Shown piece by piece: positions 15,101-22,336 of a DNA stretch of 27,176 bases. The position numbers and the translations under genes are program-made. How positions within the stretch are numbered: position 1 is the stretch's first letter; each line of letters begins with the position of its first letter. Source of the stretch: Fidelibacterota bacterium 46_43 (GTDB lineage: Bacteria; Fidelibacterota; Fidelibacteria; Fidelibacterales; Fidelibacteraceae); assembly GCA_001509335.1 (NCBI GenBank), contig LGGY01000127.1, positions 1 to 27,176 of the forward strand, given 5' to 3'. A model generated the notes under the pieces. The model was not told where the DNA came from. It saw nothing but the letters and a program-made list of their open reading frames with translations, and ran no database searches.

Positions 15101-16441
15101 ATGAAACAATTAAAATGGCTGTTCCTCCTGCTGAGCGTGGTTCTGTCCGGCCATACGGCCCACGCATCCTCACAGGTCTCCTTTATGAAACCAGGATTTA
15201 TGATGCGGGTGCCGTCAAGTTCTGTGGAAGAGTCTCCCTATCTTTTCCGCACCGGCTTCGCTTCCGATCTGTATGGGATCGAGGATTTTCGTATGTCCCA
15301 AGGTGTCTTCTTTGATATGGACATTATCAATTCACTGAATGTGGGACTTTCTGTGATTCTGCCCTATGATGTCATTTCCATGAGTACAGCCGATGTGGAA
15401 TACGGTTTTCATCTGACGAAACGGGTTATGGCGTACGGGGATATTTCCATGGCTGTGGGACTCTGGGATTTTGTCCTGAGGAATATCGACGGCGAAATGC
15501 AGGTAGATAATCAGGACTTTTCTATTTTTGCTGTGATTTCTACTGAAAAGATGGTAGGAGAAACGGGGTTTAATACTTATATGGGTGTGGGAAGCGGCGG
15601 ACTTTCCCGGGGCTTTTCCAATAATGATACAACCACAAGTATCGGTTTTTTTGCCGGTTTTCTGTTTAAAACCGGCATGATGGCAGATCGTGGGGGTATT
15701 CACCTCATCGGTGAATTTGATGGAGGGGGACTGAATCTGGGGATGCAAATTCCCCTGTCGACAGAATACCGTTTAAATCTGGGGATCTCCCAATTGCAGT
15801 GGCTGCCGAATTTTGGGAAGGACAATGAAAGTGATCTGCCGGCCATATCCATGGGACTTACGCTGGCGATTCCCCGGGCGATGCCGAAACAGACAACACG
15901 CCGGAGCGGGATATCAGCTTTTACGGATGGGGATGGAGGAAGACAAGCAGCGGAAACTGAATACGGTGTAAAACTGGATTCCCTGCTCAGAGAAGCGGAT
16001 GCCACCATTATAGGGCTCCGGGATTCCCTGAGGATTTCTGTCCAGACGGTAGATGATCTGAACAATACCATCGCACAACTCCGGCAGCAGAAATCCGTTT
16101 TGGAAGATTCTCTCCAATCGGTAAAACTTCAGCAACATGTGATGCAGCAAAATATCAATCTGGCCCTGAAACATTTAAGCCGGAGCCTTAGGTATTTTTA
16201 TGCCGGCGATTATATTCAGGCACTGAATGAAGTGGATATTGCCATACAGCTCAATCCCAACCTTTCACTGGCTTATGCACGCCGCGGGTCCATTTATTAC
16301 AAAATGGGAGACATACAAAGGGCCACCATCAATTGGAATCTGGCACTACAGATCGACCCGGGATATGATGATGTCCGCAATATTCTGAATGTCCTTCAGG
16401 AAACCCGCTCACGGACAGGATCCTTTATGAACGATAACTAA
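15101..16441 (+). CDS. Beta-barrel-like envelope protein with C-terminal coiled coil and TPR
   Basis: A 446-residue exported protein. Signal peptide: MKQLKWLFLLLSVVLSGHTA and a following AHA cleavage region. Residues about 24-270 alternate hydrophobic and polar residues with many Gly and aromatics (SLNVGLSVILPYDV, INTPF-free but barrel-like strands such as YRLNLGISQLQW), suggesting an outer-membrane beta domain. A coiled-coil region (about 290-345) follows, then TPR repeats (RYFYAGDYIQALNEVDIAI, YARRGSIYYKMGDIQRATIN). The start could instead be a GTG at 15080 overlapping the previous stop; neither start has a good ribosome site, and I chose the ATG. The gene lies nine bases before motA. A barrel fused to a periplasmic TPR would suit an outer-membrane anchor of the motor. 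Confidence 0.85.
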   Translation: MKQLKWLFLLLSVVLSGHTAHASSQVSFMKPGFMMRVPSSSVEESPYLFRTGFASDLYGIEDFRMSQGVFFDMDIINSLNVGLSVILPYDVISMSTADVEYGFHLTKRVMAYGDISMAVGLWDFVLRNIDGEMQVDNQDFSIFAVISTEKMVGETGFNTYMGVGSGGLSRGFSNNDTTTSIGFFAGFLFKTGMMADRGGIHLIGEFDGGGLNLGMQIPLSTEYRLNLGISQLQWLPNFGKDNESDLPAISMGLTLAIPRAMPKQTTRRSGISAFTDGDGGRQAAETEYGVKLDSLLREADATIIGLRDSLRISVQTVDDLNNTIAQLRQQKSVLEDSLQSVKLQQHVMQQNINLALKHLSRSLRYFYAGDYIQALNEVDIAIQLNPNLSLAYARRGSIYYKMGDIQRATINWNLALQIDPGYDDVRNILNVLQETRSRTGSFMNDN

Positions 16442-16450
16442 GGAGTCTGA

Positions 16451-17245
16451 ATGGATTTTGCAACCATCTTAGGGATTTTTATGGGCTTGGGACTGATCTT
16501 TTATGGAATCACCCTGCTCACCCAGGATTACCAGATGTTCTGGTCTCTGCCCTCACTTGCCATAGTTTTGGGAGGATCCCTGGCCGCGACTTTGATTGCC
16601 TTTCCCCTTCATGAAGTGGGCCGCGTTTTTAAAGTGATTGGCATTGTCTTCAGAAAAGAACGGCAGGAGATGCAAATACTGGTCCGCCAGGTTACGGAAT
16701 TGGCGGCTTTTGCCCGGCGGGGGCCCACAGAACTGGAGAAGCATATTGAAGAAATACGGCATCCTTTTTTGAAGGATGGCATCCAGCTAGTGATAGATGG
16801 CTACAGCGATACCGATATCCGGGAAATCCTGACATCGAGGATTGTAAACCGGGAACAGCGAGAAAAAGGGGAAGTGAATGTGGTAAAAACCATGGGAAAG
16901 TTATCTCCTGCTTTCGGAATGATCGGAACCCTTATCGGATTGGTTGTGATGCTCTATGGCATGAGTATGAGCGATGCCTCAGGTGATATGGCCGCGCAGC
17001 TTGGAAAAGGCATGGGGGCTGCCATTGTAACGACCTTCTATGGAGCCATTCTGGCGAATCTCTTTTTCAATCCGGCTGCCGCTAAAATCGATTCCCGTAT
17101 TCAGAAAGCATCCATGCTGCAATTGATGCTTATCGAAGGTGTCTGCCTTCTCTATCAACGGAAACATCCCCTTATTGTCCGGGAAAAACTGAACTCATTT
17201 CTCCCGCCCCGGGACTGGATCCATGAAGAAGAACGAAAAGGCTGA
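16451..17245 (+). CDS. motA: Flagellar-type stator protein MotA
   Basis: A 264-residue inner-membrane stator subunit with four transmembrane helices (about 4-24, 33-53, 152-174, 184-206) and a cytoplasmic loop. Flagellar hallmarks are present: the charged loop around Arg89, Arg90 and Glu96 (FARRGPTELEKHIEEI), the segment HPFLKDGIQLVIDGYSDTDI, and the two functional prolines in KLSPAFGMIGT (Pro153) and FNPAAAK (Pro208). With MotB it forms an ion channel driven by proton or sodium flow and pushes on FliG. Its length and loop distinguish it from ExbB and TolQ. An AAGGAG site precedes the ATG. The start of motB overlaps its stop by one base (TGATG). Confidence 0.93.
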   Translation: MDFATILGIFMGLGLIFYGITLLTQDYQMFWSLPSLAIVLGGSLAATLIAFPLHEVGRVFKVIGIVFRKERQEMQILVRQVTELAAFARRGPTELEKHIEEIRHPFLKDGIQLVIDGYSDTDIREILTSRIVNREQREKGEVNVVKTMGKLSPAFGMIGTLIGLVVMLYGMSMSDASGDMAAQLGKGMGAAIVTTFYGAILANLFFNPAAAKIDSRIQKASMLQLMLIEGVCLLYQRKHPLIVREKLNSFLPPRDWIHEEERKG

Positions 17246-17904
17246 TGGAAGAAATAAAGAAAAAAACACCTCTTCCTCCGGAAGAAACTGATACGGAAGA
17301 GTGGCTTGTCACCTATTCGGATATCATGACACTGCTCATGACCTTTTTTGTCCTTCTTTTTTCCATGTCTACCATTGATCCTGTGAAAATTGAGCAATTT
17401 GGTGAAGCCATGGGAAAAGAGCTGGGGAAAAAAGCGTCGGAAAGTACAGGTCGGGTCTCCCTGGCTCAGATTGACCAGGATGTTAAGGAGATTGTCAACA
17501 AAGAGAATCTGAACGAATATGTGGAAGTCACCCATTCCTACAGAGGGGTCACCATCTCCATAGTATCCGATATTCTTTTTCCCCGGGGTAGTGCCGAATT
17601 GAATCCCCAGGTCTATTCAATCCTGGATAAATTTATTCCAAAGATTAAAAACTCTATTTATCAGATTGCTGTGGAGGGACATACAGACAGTGATCCCATC
17701 CATTCGGATAAATATCCCTCAAACTGGGAATTGTCGGCGGCCCGGGCATCTCAGGTTGTCAATTATTATATTTCACAGGGCATTGATCCGGAACGATTCA
17801 GGGCCATCGGTTTTGCCCATACCCGGCCCAAAAAACCCAATACAAGTCCGGAAAACAAGAGCCAGAACCGCCGGGTAGAAATTACATTCCTGGCAATATC
17901 TTAA
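17245..17904 (+). CDS. motB: Flagellar-type stator protein MotB with OmpA-like peptidoglycan-binding domain
   Basis: A 219-residue partner of MotA. The N-terminal segment EEWLVTYSDIMTLLMTFFVL contains one transmembrane helix with the ion-binding Asp26 (Asp32 in E. coli). A short plug-like linker follows (STIDPVKIEQFGEAMGKEL). Residues about 105-217 are an OmpA-like domain with LFPRGSAELN, VEGHTDSDPI, WELSAARASQVV and the C-terminal NRRVEITF, which binds peptidoglycan and fixes the stator. The protein is shorter than many flagellar MotB proteins because of a compact linker. It is coupled to motA and followed 15 bases later by the fliF-like gene. Confidence 0.93.
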   Translation: MEEIKKKTPLPPEETDTEEWLVTYSDIMTLLMTFFVLLFSMSTIDPVKIEQFGEAMGKELGKKASESTGRVSLAQIDQDVKEIVNKENLNEYVEVTHSYRGVTISIVSDILFPRGSAELNPQVYSILDKFIPKIKNSIYQIAVEGHTDSDPIHSDKYPSNWELSAARASQVVNYYISQGIDPERFRAIGFAHTRPKKPNTSPENKSQNRRVEITFLAIS

Positions 17905-17919
17905 TAAAGGAGAGCTACA

Positions 17920-19476
17920 ATGAATTGTCGGAATCGTATGTATTTAGCTCTGACAATAATTCTGTTAACAGCAGTGATGCTGAGTGGTCAATCCCCGAAT
18001 TATCTGTCCCAGAAACTCGAACTCGAACAGGCGCTCCAGAATAAAATTTCCCAGGCCGTAGAACGCATTCTTGGGAATAATTATTTTATTGTCGATGTGA
18101 AAGCCGATTTGGATTTTGTCCCCGATCAGCGGGTGGAGGAAGTGTATGAACCGGCAGCCCCGGGACGTGCATCGAAACAAACTTCTCAGGAAGCTGAAAG
18201 GGCACAGAAAAGCGGCCGGTCCTACGAAAAGGAATACATTGAAATTCTTCCCGGTATACCGGCCAGGATAGGTGACCGGGGACTGGATATCCTGACAGAA
18301 GAACTGCCGTCAGATACATCCCGCATTCGTGAAGAACAAATAGCCGTCTTGCCAGGAGTGGAGAATATCGAACCGGAAAGACTCAAAAGCCGTTCAGTTG
18401 CCCGCTCTGTTCCCTTGATTCCAAAAGTTCGGAAACTGGATATCAGCATTATCCTGAAAGAAGGTATTGCGCCCGATCTGGTGGAATCCATTCGTCAGGT
18501 CGCCATGGTTGCCTCCCATTTTGAACGCTCCCGGGGGGATATGCTGAGTATTATGACAACAACTTTCAGTGAAGATCAGCTGATGGCGGGTATGGAAACG
18601 GGTGTTGTACAGGGGGCTGTAGAATACCAGCCCTCCCGAGAAGAAAGGGTACGGACCGATGAAACCAAGGAATTGATTCGCCAGATCCAGGAGCAGATCG
18701 AACGCCTGTCACAACAACAGCAGATGCAGGCACCCCGGAGCAGTGAACCCACACCGACGGAAAATATGCTGCTCAAAATTATTGATAAACTCAATACCCG
18801 GCAGTCCCTGGCCGATGATCTTGAAACTCAGAAGATGATCACGGAACAGAAACTCCGGCTTGAAATGCTGGGGCGTGACACTACCCGCTTGCAGGAACTC
18901 CGGGATGAAATCGCCGCATTGAAACTTCAGCTGGCAACTCAGCAGATGGCCGTTGAAGACCGTGAAAGCACACGGGCGGCATCGGATAACATGCTTCGGG
19001 AAAAAGAAGAACTGGAAGAAGCCATTGCAGAAAAAATCTCTCTTCTCTCGGAGACTCAAAAAGAACTTATGAGTATGCAAAAGGCTCAGATTCCCTGGTG
19101 GTTCTGGGGGCTTTTGGCGGCATTGCTTGCGGCTGTAATTGTGTTGGTTGTCCTTATCTTGAATCGTGGTAAAACCGAGCGACAGGAAGAAAAATCACCG
19201 AAACCGGAGGCGGCAGCCGGCAATGAGGATGCGATCCGGGAAAAGATTCTGAAAGAGCTGCGGGAAAACAAGAAAGAGAGTAAACTTGAACGGGAACCGG
19301 ATCAGGGTTCCGATATGGCTGAAAAGCGGGATGAACTGGAAGGGATACGGAAAAACATCGTCAACATGAGTGTAGCCAATCCCGATGCTGCCAGTAAGAT
19401 CATCCGGGACTGGATGGAAGAAGATGAAACGCCCGCAGACCAGGCGGAAGACAAAGGAGTACGGGAAAATGAGTGA
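17920..19476 (+). CDS. Divergent FliF-like protein (RBM3/collar region, coiled coil, TM helix, FliG-binding tail)
   Basis: A 518-residue protein with a signal peptide or membrane helix (about 7-24). Residues about 35-66 (NKISQAVERILGNNYFIVDV, KADLDF) and 168-216 (RKLDISIILKEG, SRGDMLSIMTTTF) match the two halves of the FliF RBM3 domain; between them is a variable insertion where FliF has its beta-collar. The usual N-terminal YscJ-like ring domains (RBM1 and RBM2) are absent. A long coiled-coil region follows (about 245-390), then one transmembrane helix (IPWWFWGLLAALLAAVIVLV, 391-410) and a charged cytoplasmic tail ending in NPDAASKIIRDWMEE (487-501), close to the FliF helix that binds FliG. 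It is therefore a shortened MS-ring relative with an added periplasmic coil. It has an AAAGGAG site and overlaps the fliG-like gene. Confidence 0.85.
   Translation: MNCRNRMYLALTIILLTAVMLSGQSPNYLSQKLELEQALQNKISQAVERILGNNYFIVDVKADLDFVPDQRVEEVYEPAAPGRASKQTSQEAERAQKSGRSYEKEYIEILPGIPARIGDRGLDILTEELPSDTSRIREEQIAVLPGVENIEPERLKSRSVARSVPLIPKVRKLDISIILKEGIAPDLVESIRQVAMVASHFERSRGDMLSIMTTTFSEDQLMAGMETGVVQGAVEYQPSREERVRTDETKELIRQIQEQIERLSQQQQMQAPRSSEPTPTENMLLKIIDKLNTRQSLADDLETQKMITEQKLRLEMLGRDTTRLQELRDEIAALKLQLATQQMAVEDRESTRAASDNMLREKEELEEAIAEKISLLSETQKELMSMQKAQIPWWFWGLLAALLAAVIVLVVLILNRGKTERQEEKSPKPEAAAGNEDAIREKILKELRENKKESKLEREPDQGSDMAEKRDELEGIRKNIVNMSVANPDAASKIIRDWMEEDETPADQAEDKGVRENE
19453..19460 (+). 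promoter_or_regulatory. Ribosome binding site fixing the fliG-like start
   Basis: AAAGGAGT lies eight bases before the ATG at 19469, inside the 3' end of the fliF-like gene. It supports the MSDPQKLSNL start over the in-frame ATG at 19385, whose first 28 residues look like out-of-frame fliF-like sequence. Confidence 0.7.
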
Positions 19477-20404
19477 TCCTCAAAAACTTTCCAATCTGGA
19501 CAGGGCCGCTATCATTTATAAAATGCTGGGGGACAATTTATCCGTCTCCCTGTTCAGGCACCTTTCGCAGGCACAACTGAACAAATTGCGCCGCCATGCA
19601 GAAACTCTGGCCAAAGTGCCGTTTGACCTGAAAAGAAAGGTCCTGGAAGAGTATTATTTTCAGCTTATGTCAGAAAAAATCCGGGCTGTCAGCGATGGTG
19701 ACCAGAAAGTGCTTTTTGATTTTTTAAAGCCCATGTCCTCGGATCAGATCAAATACCTTTTGGAACCGGAAAGCGAGCTGGTAAAAGCCCTTGTTCTGAG
19801 CCAGCTGAGTATTGAAGTCCAGGTGGATGTAATTAAAAACATGGAAGAGGACGAAAGGGCCCGGGTTCTGATGCAGATGAATGACATAGATAAAATCCCC
19901 TATGAAGGGATTATCAACATCGAAAATGATATTCGTGAAAAAGCCCGGCTCGTTCCCCATAAAGCCCATTTTAACAAAGGGGGCTCCAAACAAATTGCCG
20001 ACATTCTCAGCAAACTGGAACCGGATTTTGAAGAACAGTTTGTAAGTCATGTGCAAAATGAAGATCCGGAACTGGCCAGGGATCTGGCGAAGTATTACAT
20101 TCCTTTCGACAGTTTCGACAAACTCCCTGTGGATGTGGTCCGGGAGGCATTGAAAAGCGTGGAACTGAATGATCTGGCCCTGGCACTGAAAGGAATGAGC
20201 GAAGAATTTGTCACCTATATCCTGGGAAACCTGCCACAGAAAACCCAGATTATGCTGGAAGATGAAATGAAGGATGTGGAAGGTCCTCAGCCCCGACGGA
20301 AGGTTGAAAGTGCACGGCGTAAACTGATCCAGGCCGTTAAACAGCTGGCCGCTGAGGGGAAATTTGATATTGAGGATTTTCTCGATACGGATATGGTGGA
20401 ATAA
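19469..20404 (+). CDS. FliG-like rotor protein
   Basis: A 311-residue cytoplasmic protein with all three FliG regions. The N-domain (1-70; LDRAAIIYKMLGDNLSVSLF) would bind the FliF tail. The middle domain (about 85-215) includes the GG hinge region NKGGSKQIADILSKLEP. The C-domain (about 218-300; NDLALALKGMSEEFVTYILG) is the torque module. Residues at E. coli torque positions are Lys241 (K264), Lys258 (R281), Asp265 (D288) and Glu266 (D289), with Arg276/277 near R297. The EHPQ motif for FliM binding is ESEL here (101-104). FliG is normally 330-345 residues, so this is near full length. It is the last gene before a terminator. A rotor function with MotA is inferred. Confidence 0.88.
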   Translation: MSDPQKLSNLDRAAIIYKMLGDNLSVSLFRHLSQAQLNKLRRHAETLAKVPFDLKRKVLEEYYFQLMSEKIRAVSDGDQKVLFDFLKPMSSDQIKYLLEPESELVKALVLSQLSIEVQVDVIKNMEEDERARVLMQMNDIDKIPYEGIINIENDIREKARLVPHKAHFNKGGSKQIADILSKLEPDFEEQFVSHVQNEDPELARDLAKYYIPFDSFDKLPVDVVREALKSVELNDLALALKGMSEEFVTYILGNLPQKTQIMLEDEMKDVEGPQPRRKVESARRKLIQAVKQLAAEGKFDIEDFLDTDMVE

Positions 20405-20436
20405 AAAAGCAAACTGTCTGATACGTTGAAATCTGT

Positions 20437-20470
20437 TGCCGGAGGGGATGTGTCCTGTCCGGCATTTTTT
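20437..20470 (+). terminator. Intrinsic terminator closing the motor operon
   Basis: TGCCGGA (20437-20443) and TCCGGCA (20458-20464) form a GC-rich seven-pair stem with a 14-base loop, followed at once by TTTTTT (20465-20470). It lies 32 bases after the fliG-like stop and 26 bases before the next gene, so it defines the end of the eight-gene unit. Some read-through into the rubrerythrin-like gene is possible because little space remains for another promoter. Confidence 0.85.
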
Positions 20471-20496
20471 CACAATCATGTAATGAGGAGATCAAT

Positions 20497-20934
20497 ATGT
20501 CCCGCTTTGAAGAAATTATTGAATTTGCCATTGACCAGGAAAAAAAAGCTGCCTATCGTTATGAACGCCTTGCCAATCTTGTGGAGAATCCCCATACCCG
20601 CGAGATGCTCCTCCGGATGAAAGCCATGGAAGAAGAGCACCAGAAAAAACTGGAAAATCTGGACATCAGTGAATTTCTGAATCACAGCAACAACCCCATA
20701 CAGGACCTCCATCTGAGTGATGAAAAGGACATTCAATCCAAATTAAAAGATTTAACAACGGAAGACATTCTGGTAATGGCAGCTGATTTTGAGAATGATG
20801 CCCGCGAATTGTATCTGACCCTGGCAGACCAGGCACCTGTGGGCTCGGCAACCCGGGATCTTTTTCTGAAGCTTGCTGAAGAAGAAGCACAGCATAAATA
20901 CGATATTGAATCACAATTAGAATCCGGTATCTGA
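20497..20934 (+). CDS. Rubrerythrin-like ferritin-fold diiron protein (no rubredoxin domain)
   Basis: A 145-residue four-helix protein. The ligand pattern of the ferritin-like superfamily is visible: Glu15 in IDQEKKAAYRYE, ExxH at Glu45-His48 (MEEEHQKKLE), a Glu in ADFENDARELY, and a second ExxH in EEEAQHKYDIE. The C-terminal rubredoxin domain of classical rubrerythrin is missing. Such proteins reduce peroxide or store iron in anaerobes and microaerophiles; the electron donor here is unknown. The start has a GAGGAG site. It follows the motor terminator and runs six bases ahead of the plsC-like gene, so those two may share a transcript. Confidence 0.9.
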   Translation: MSRFEEIIEFAIDQEKKAAYRYERLANLVENPHTREMLLRMKAMEEEHQKKLENLDISEFLNHSNNPIQDLHLSDEKDIQSKLKDLTTEDILVMAADFENDARELYLTLADQAPVGSATRDLFLKLAEEEAQHKYDIESQLESGI

Positions 20935-20940
20935 TTTGCC

Positions 20941-21765
20941 ATGAAGTCCATTCGCCAATTTTTCAGAATTGTCAGCATCCTCCTTTTATTTCTTGCCTCA
21001 ATCATTCTTTTAGGTCTGCTCAAAGGGGTGATCTCGCTTTTCAGCCGGACAAAAGGGGATCAAATGATATTTTATATTATCAAACCCTTTTGTACCCTGA
21101 TCCGACGGATCTGCGGTGTCCGGATTCAGGTTGAAGGCATGGAAAACATTCCCTCACGGAACGGCTATCTGGTTGTGGGCAACCATTACAGCTATGTGGA
21201 AGCTGTGAGCACCTTGTCTGTGGTCTCTGCTGTTCCTGTTTCCAAATCGGAAATCCGCAGCTGGCCTGTTTTCGGACATGTCGCCCGGATCGCAGGAACT
21301 GTATTTGTAGACCGGGAAAAAGGCGGGTTGTCCGGGACCTATATCGAAGTCCTTATGAAAACACTGAAAAAAGGCATCAACATCATCTTTTTTCCGGAAG
21401 GCACCACCACAGACGGGACCTACCTGAAGCGCTTTAAATCCGCCCTGTTTGTCCCTGCCAACCGGCTTAAAGTCCCGGTGCTTCCTATTGTGAGTACAGT
21501 GACTGCTATCAATGGAAAACCGGTCCCTCCGGACCAAAGGGATCTGATCGCATGGTACGGAGGTACGCCATTTATCCCCCATGCCATGCGCCTGCTTTCT
21601 TTCCGCAACATTGATTTGAAATACAAAATCACTGAGCCCATTATACCCGATTACGACGATTCCTCGATAGATGAAAGAAGAAAATTTGCCAAACAGGTCC
21701 AAAACCGGATGGATGCGGCGCTCCGGGAAATTGCCCCTGATTATCAGGGAATCCGGGACGAGTAA
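20941..21765 (+). CDS. 1-acyl-sn-glycerol-3-phosphate acyltransferase-like protein (PlsC family)
   Basis: A 274-residue membrane-associated acyltransferase homologue. An N-terminal hydrophobic region (about 8-33) anchors it. The LPLAT blocks appear as: block I VVGNHYSYVEA (His82, Glu87), block II GTVFVDREKGG (119-129), block III FFPEGTTTDGT (150-160) and block IV VLPIVSTVTA. Canonical enzymes have HX4D in block I; here the acidic partner is Glu (HX4E). Family role: adding a second acyl chain to lysophosphatidate in phospholipid synthesis, but other acyl acceptors occur. Activity with the altered motif is uncertain. It lies six bases after the rubrerythrin-like gene. Confidence 0.88.
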   Translation: MKSIRQFFRIVSILLLFLASIILLGLLKGVISLFSRTKGDQMIFYIIKPFCTLIRRICGVRIQVEGMENIPSRNGYLVVGNHYSYVEAVSTLSVVSAVPVSKSEIRSWPVFGHVARIAGTVFVDREKGGLSGTYIEVLMKTLKKGINIIFFPEGTTTDGTYLKRFKSALFVPANRLKVPVLPIVSTVTAINGKPVPPDQRDLIAWYGGTPFIPHAMRLLSFRNIDLKYKITEPIIPDYDDSSIDERRKFAKQVQNRMDAALREIAPDYQGIRDE

Positions 21766-21826
21766 ACAGTCGATTTAAGAATAAAAAGTTATTACATTTC
21801 TTTAACAACAAAAAACAGGGCTCTCC

Positions 21827-22336
21827 ATGAATCTTGTGCTTATGCGTCATGGACTTGCCGAACCCCGGGGAAGGCACCATGATAGCGATTCGGACAGGAA
21901 TTTAACAGAAGAAGGGCGACAAAAACTCTTGCAGTTTATTCCCCTGATTCACCCCTGGTTTCCCAAACCGGATAAAATGTTTACCAGCCCGGCGATGCGC
22001 ACCCGTCAAACGGCAATGATTCTGTGTGATATTTTTCACGTAAGCCGGGATGCGATTCAGGCCGATCCTTTGGTCCTGGATGGCTCTGCAGGAGAAATCA
22101 TTTCATGGCTGGCCGGGATGGATCTGCCTTCCTGTTTATGGATCGTGGGACACCAGCCAACCCTGGGCCAGCTTTTAAGCGTTCTGATCGGTCTGGATGT
22201 TTTCCGGGGATTCCACATGAGTCCCGGCGATTGTGCCCTGGTCTCTTTTCAGGATATACCGGAAATCCATAAAGGACATTTGCTCAGCTATGTATCTCCC
22301 CGGTTGTTGGATATGCTCATAACGCAGGGAGGTTAG
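21827..22336 (+). CDS. sixA: SixA-like phosphohistidine phosphatase
   Basis: A 169-residue histidine-phosphatase (phosphoglycerate mutase superfamily) member of the short SixA type. The catalytic RHG motif is at residues 7-9 with His8 as the phospho-acceptor; Arg58/Arg60 (SPAMRTRQTA) and the second catalytic His109 (VGHQPTLGQL) complete the site. SixA removes phosphate from histidine phosphotransfer proteins; some relatives act on other phospho-compounds. No histidine kinase is visible in the window. The stop codon directly abuts the start of the next gene, a CHAD-like protein, a pairing often seen for SixA. Confidence 0.9.
   Translation: MNLVLMRHGLAEPRGRHHDSDSDRNLTEEGRQKLLQFIPLIHPWFPKPDKMFTSPAMRTRQTAMILCDIFHVSRDAIQADPLVLDGSAGEIISWLAGMDLPSCLWIVGHQPTLGQLLSVLIGLDVFRGFHMSPGDCALVSFQDIPEIHKGHLLSYVSPRLLDMLITQGG

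Noticed and set aside
16451..17904. Reading the MotA/MotB pair as ExbB/ExbD or TolQ/TolR, given the YbgF-like neighbours
   Set aside because: The first protein has the flagellar MotA cytoplasmic loop and both functional prolines, and the second carries an OmpA-like peptidoglycan-binding domain, which ExbD and TolR lack in this form.
19724..20479. Long open frame (251 codons) on the minus strand across the fliG-like gene
   Set aside because: It is antisense to a gene with clear FliG motifs, lacks a ribosome site, crosses the terminator, and its translation shows no recognisable domain.
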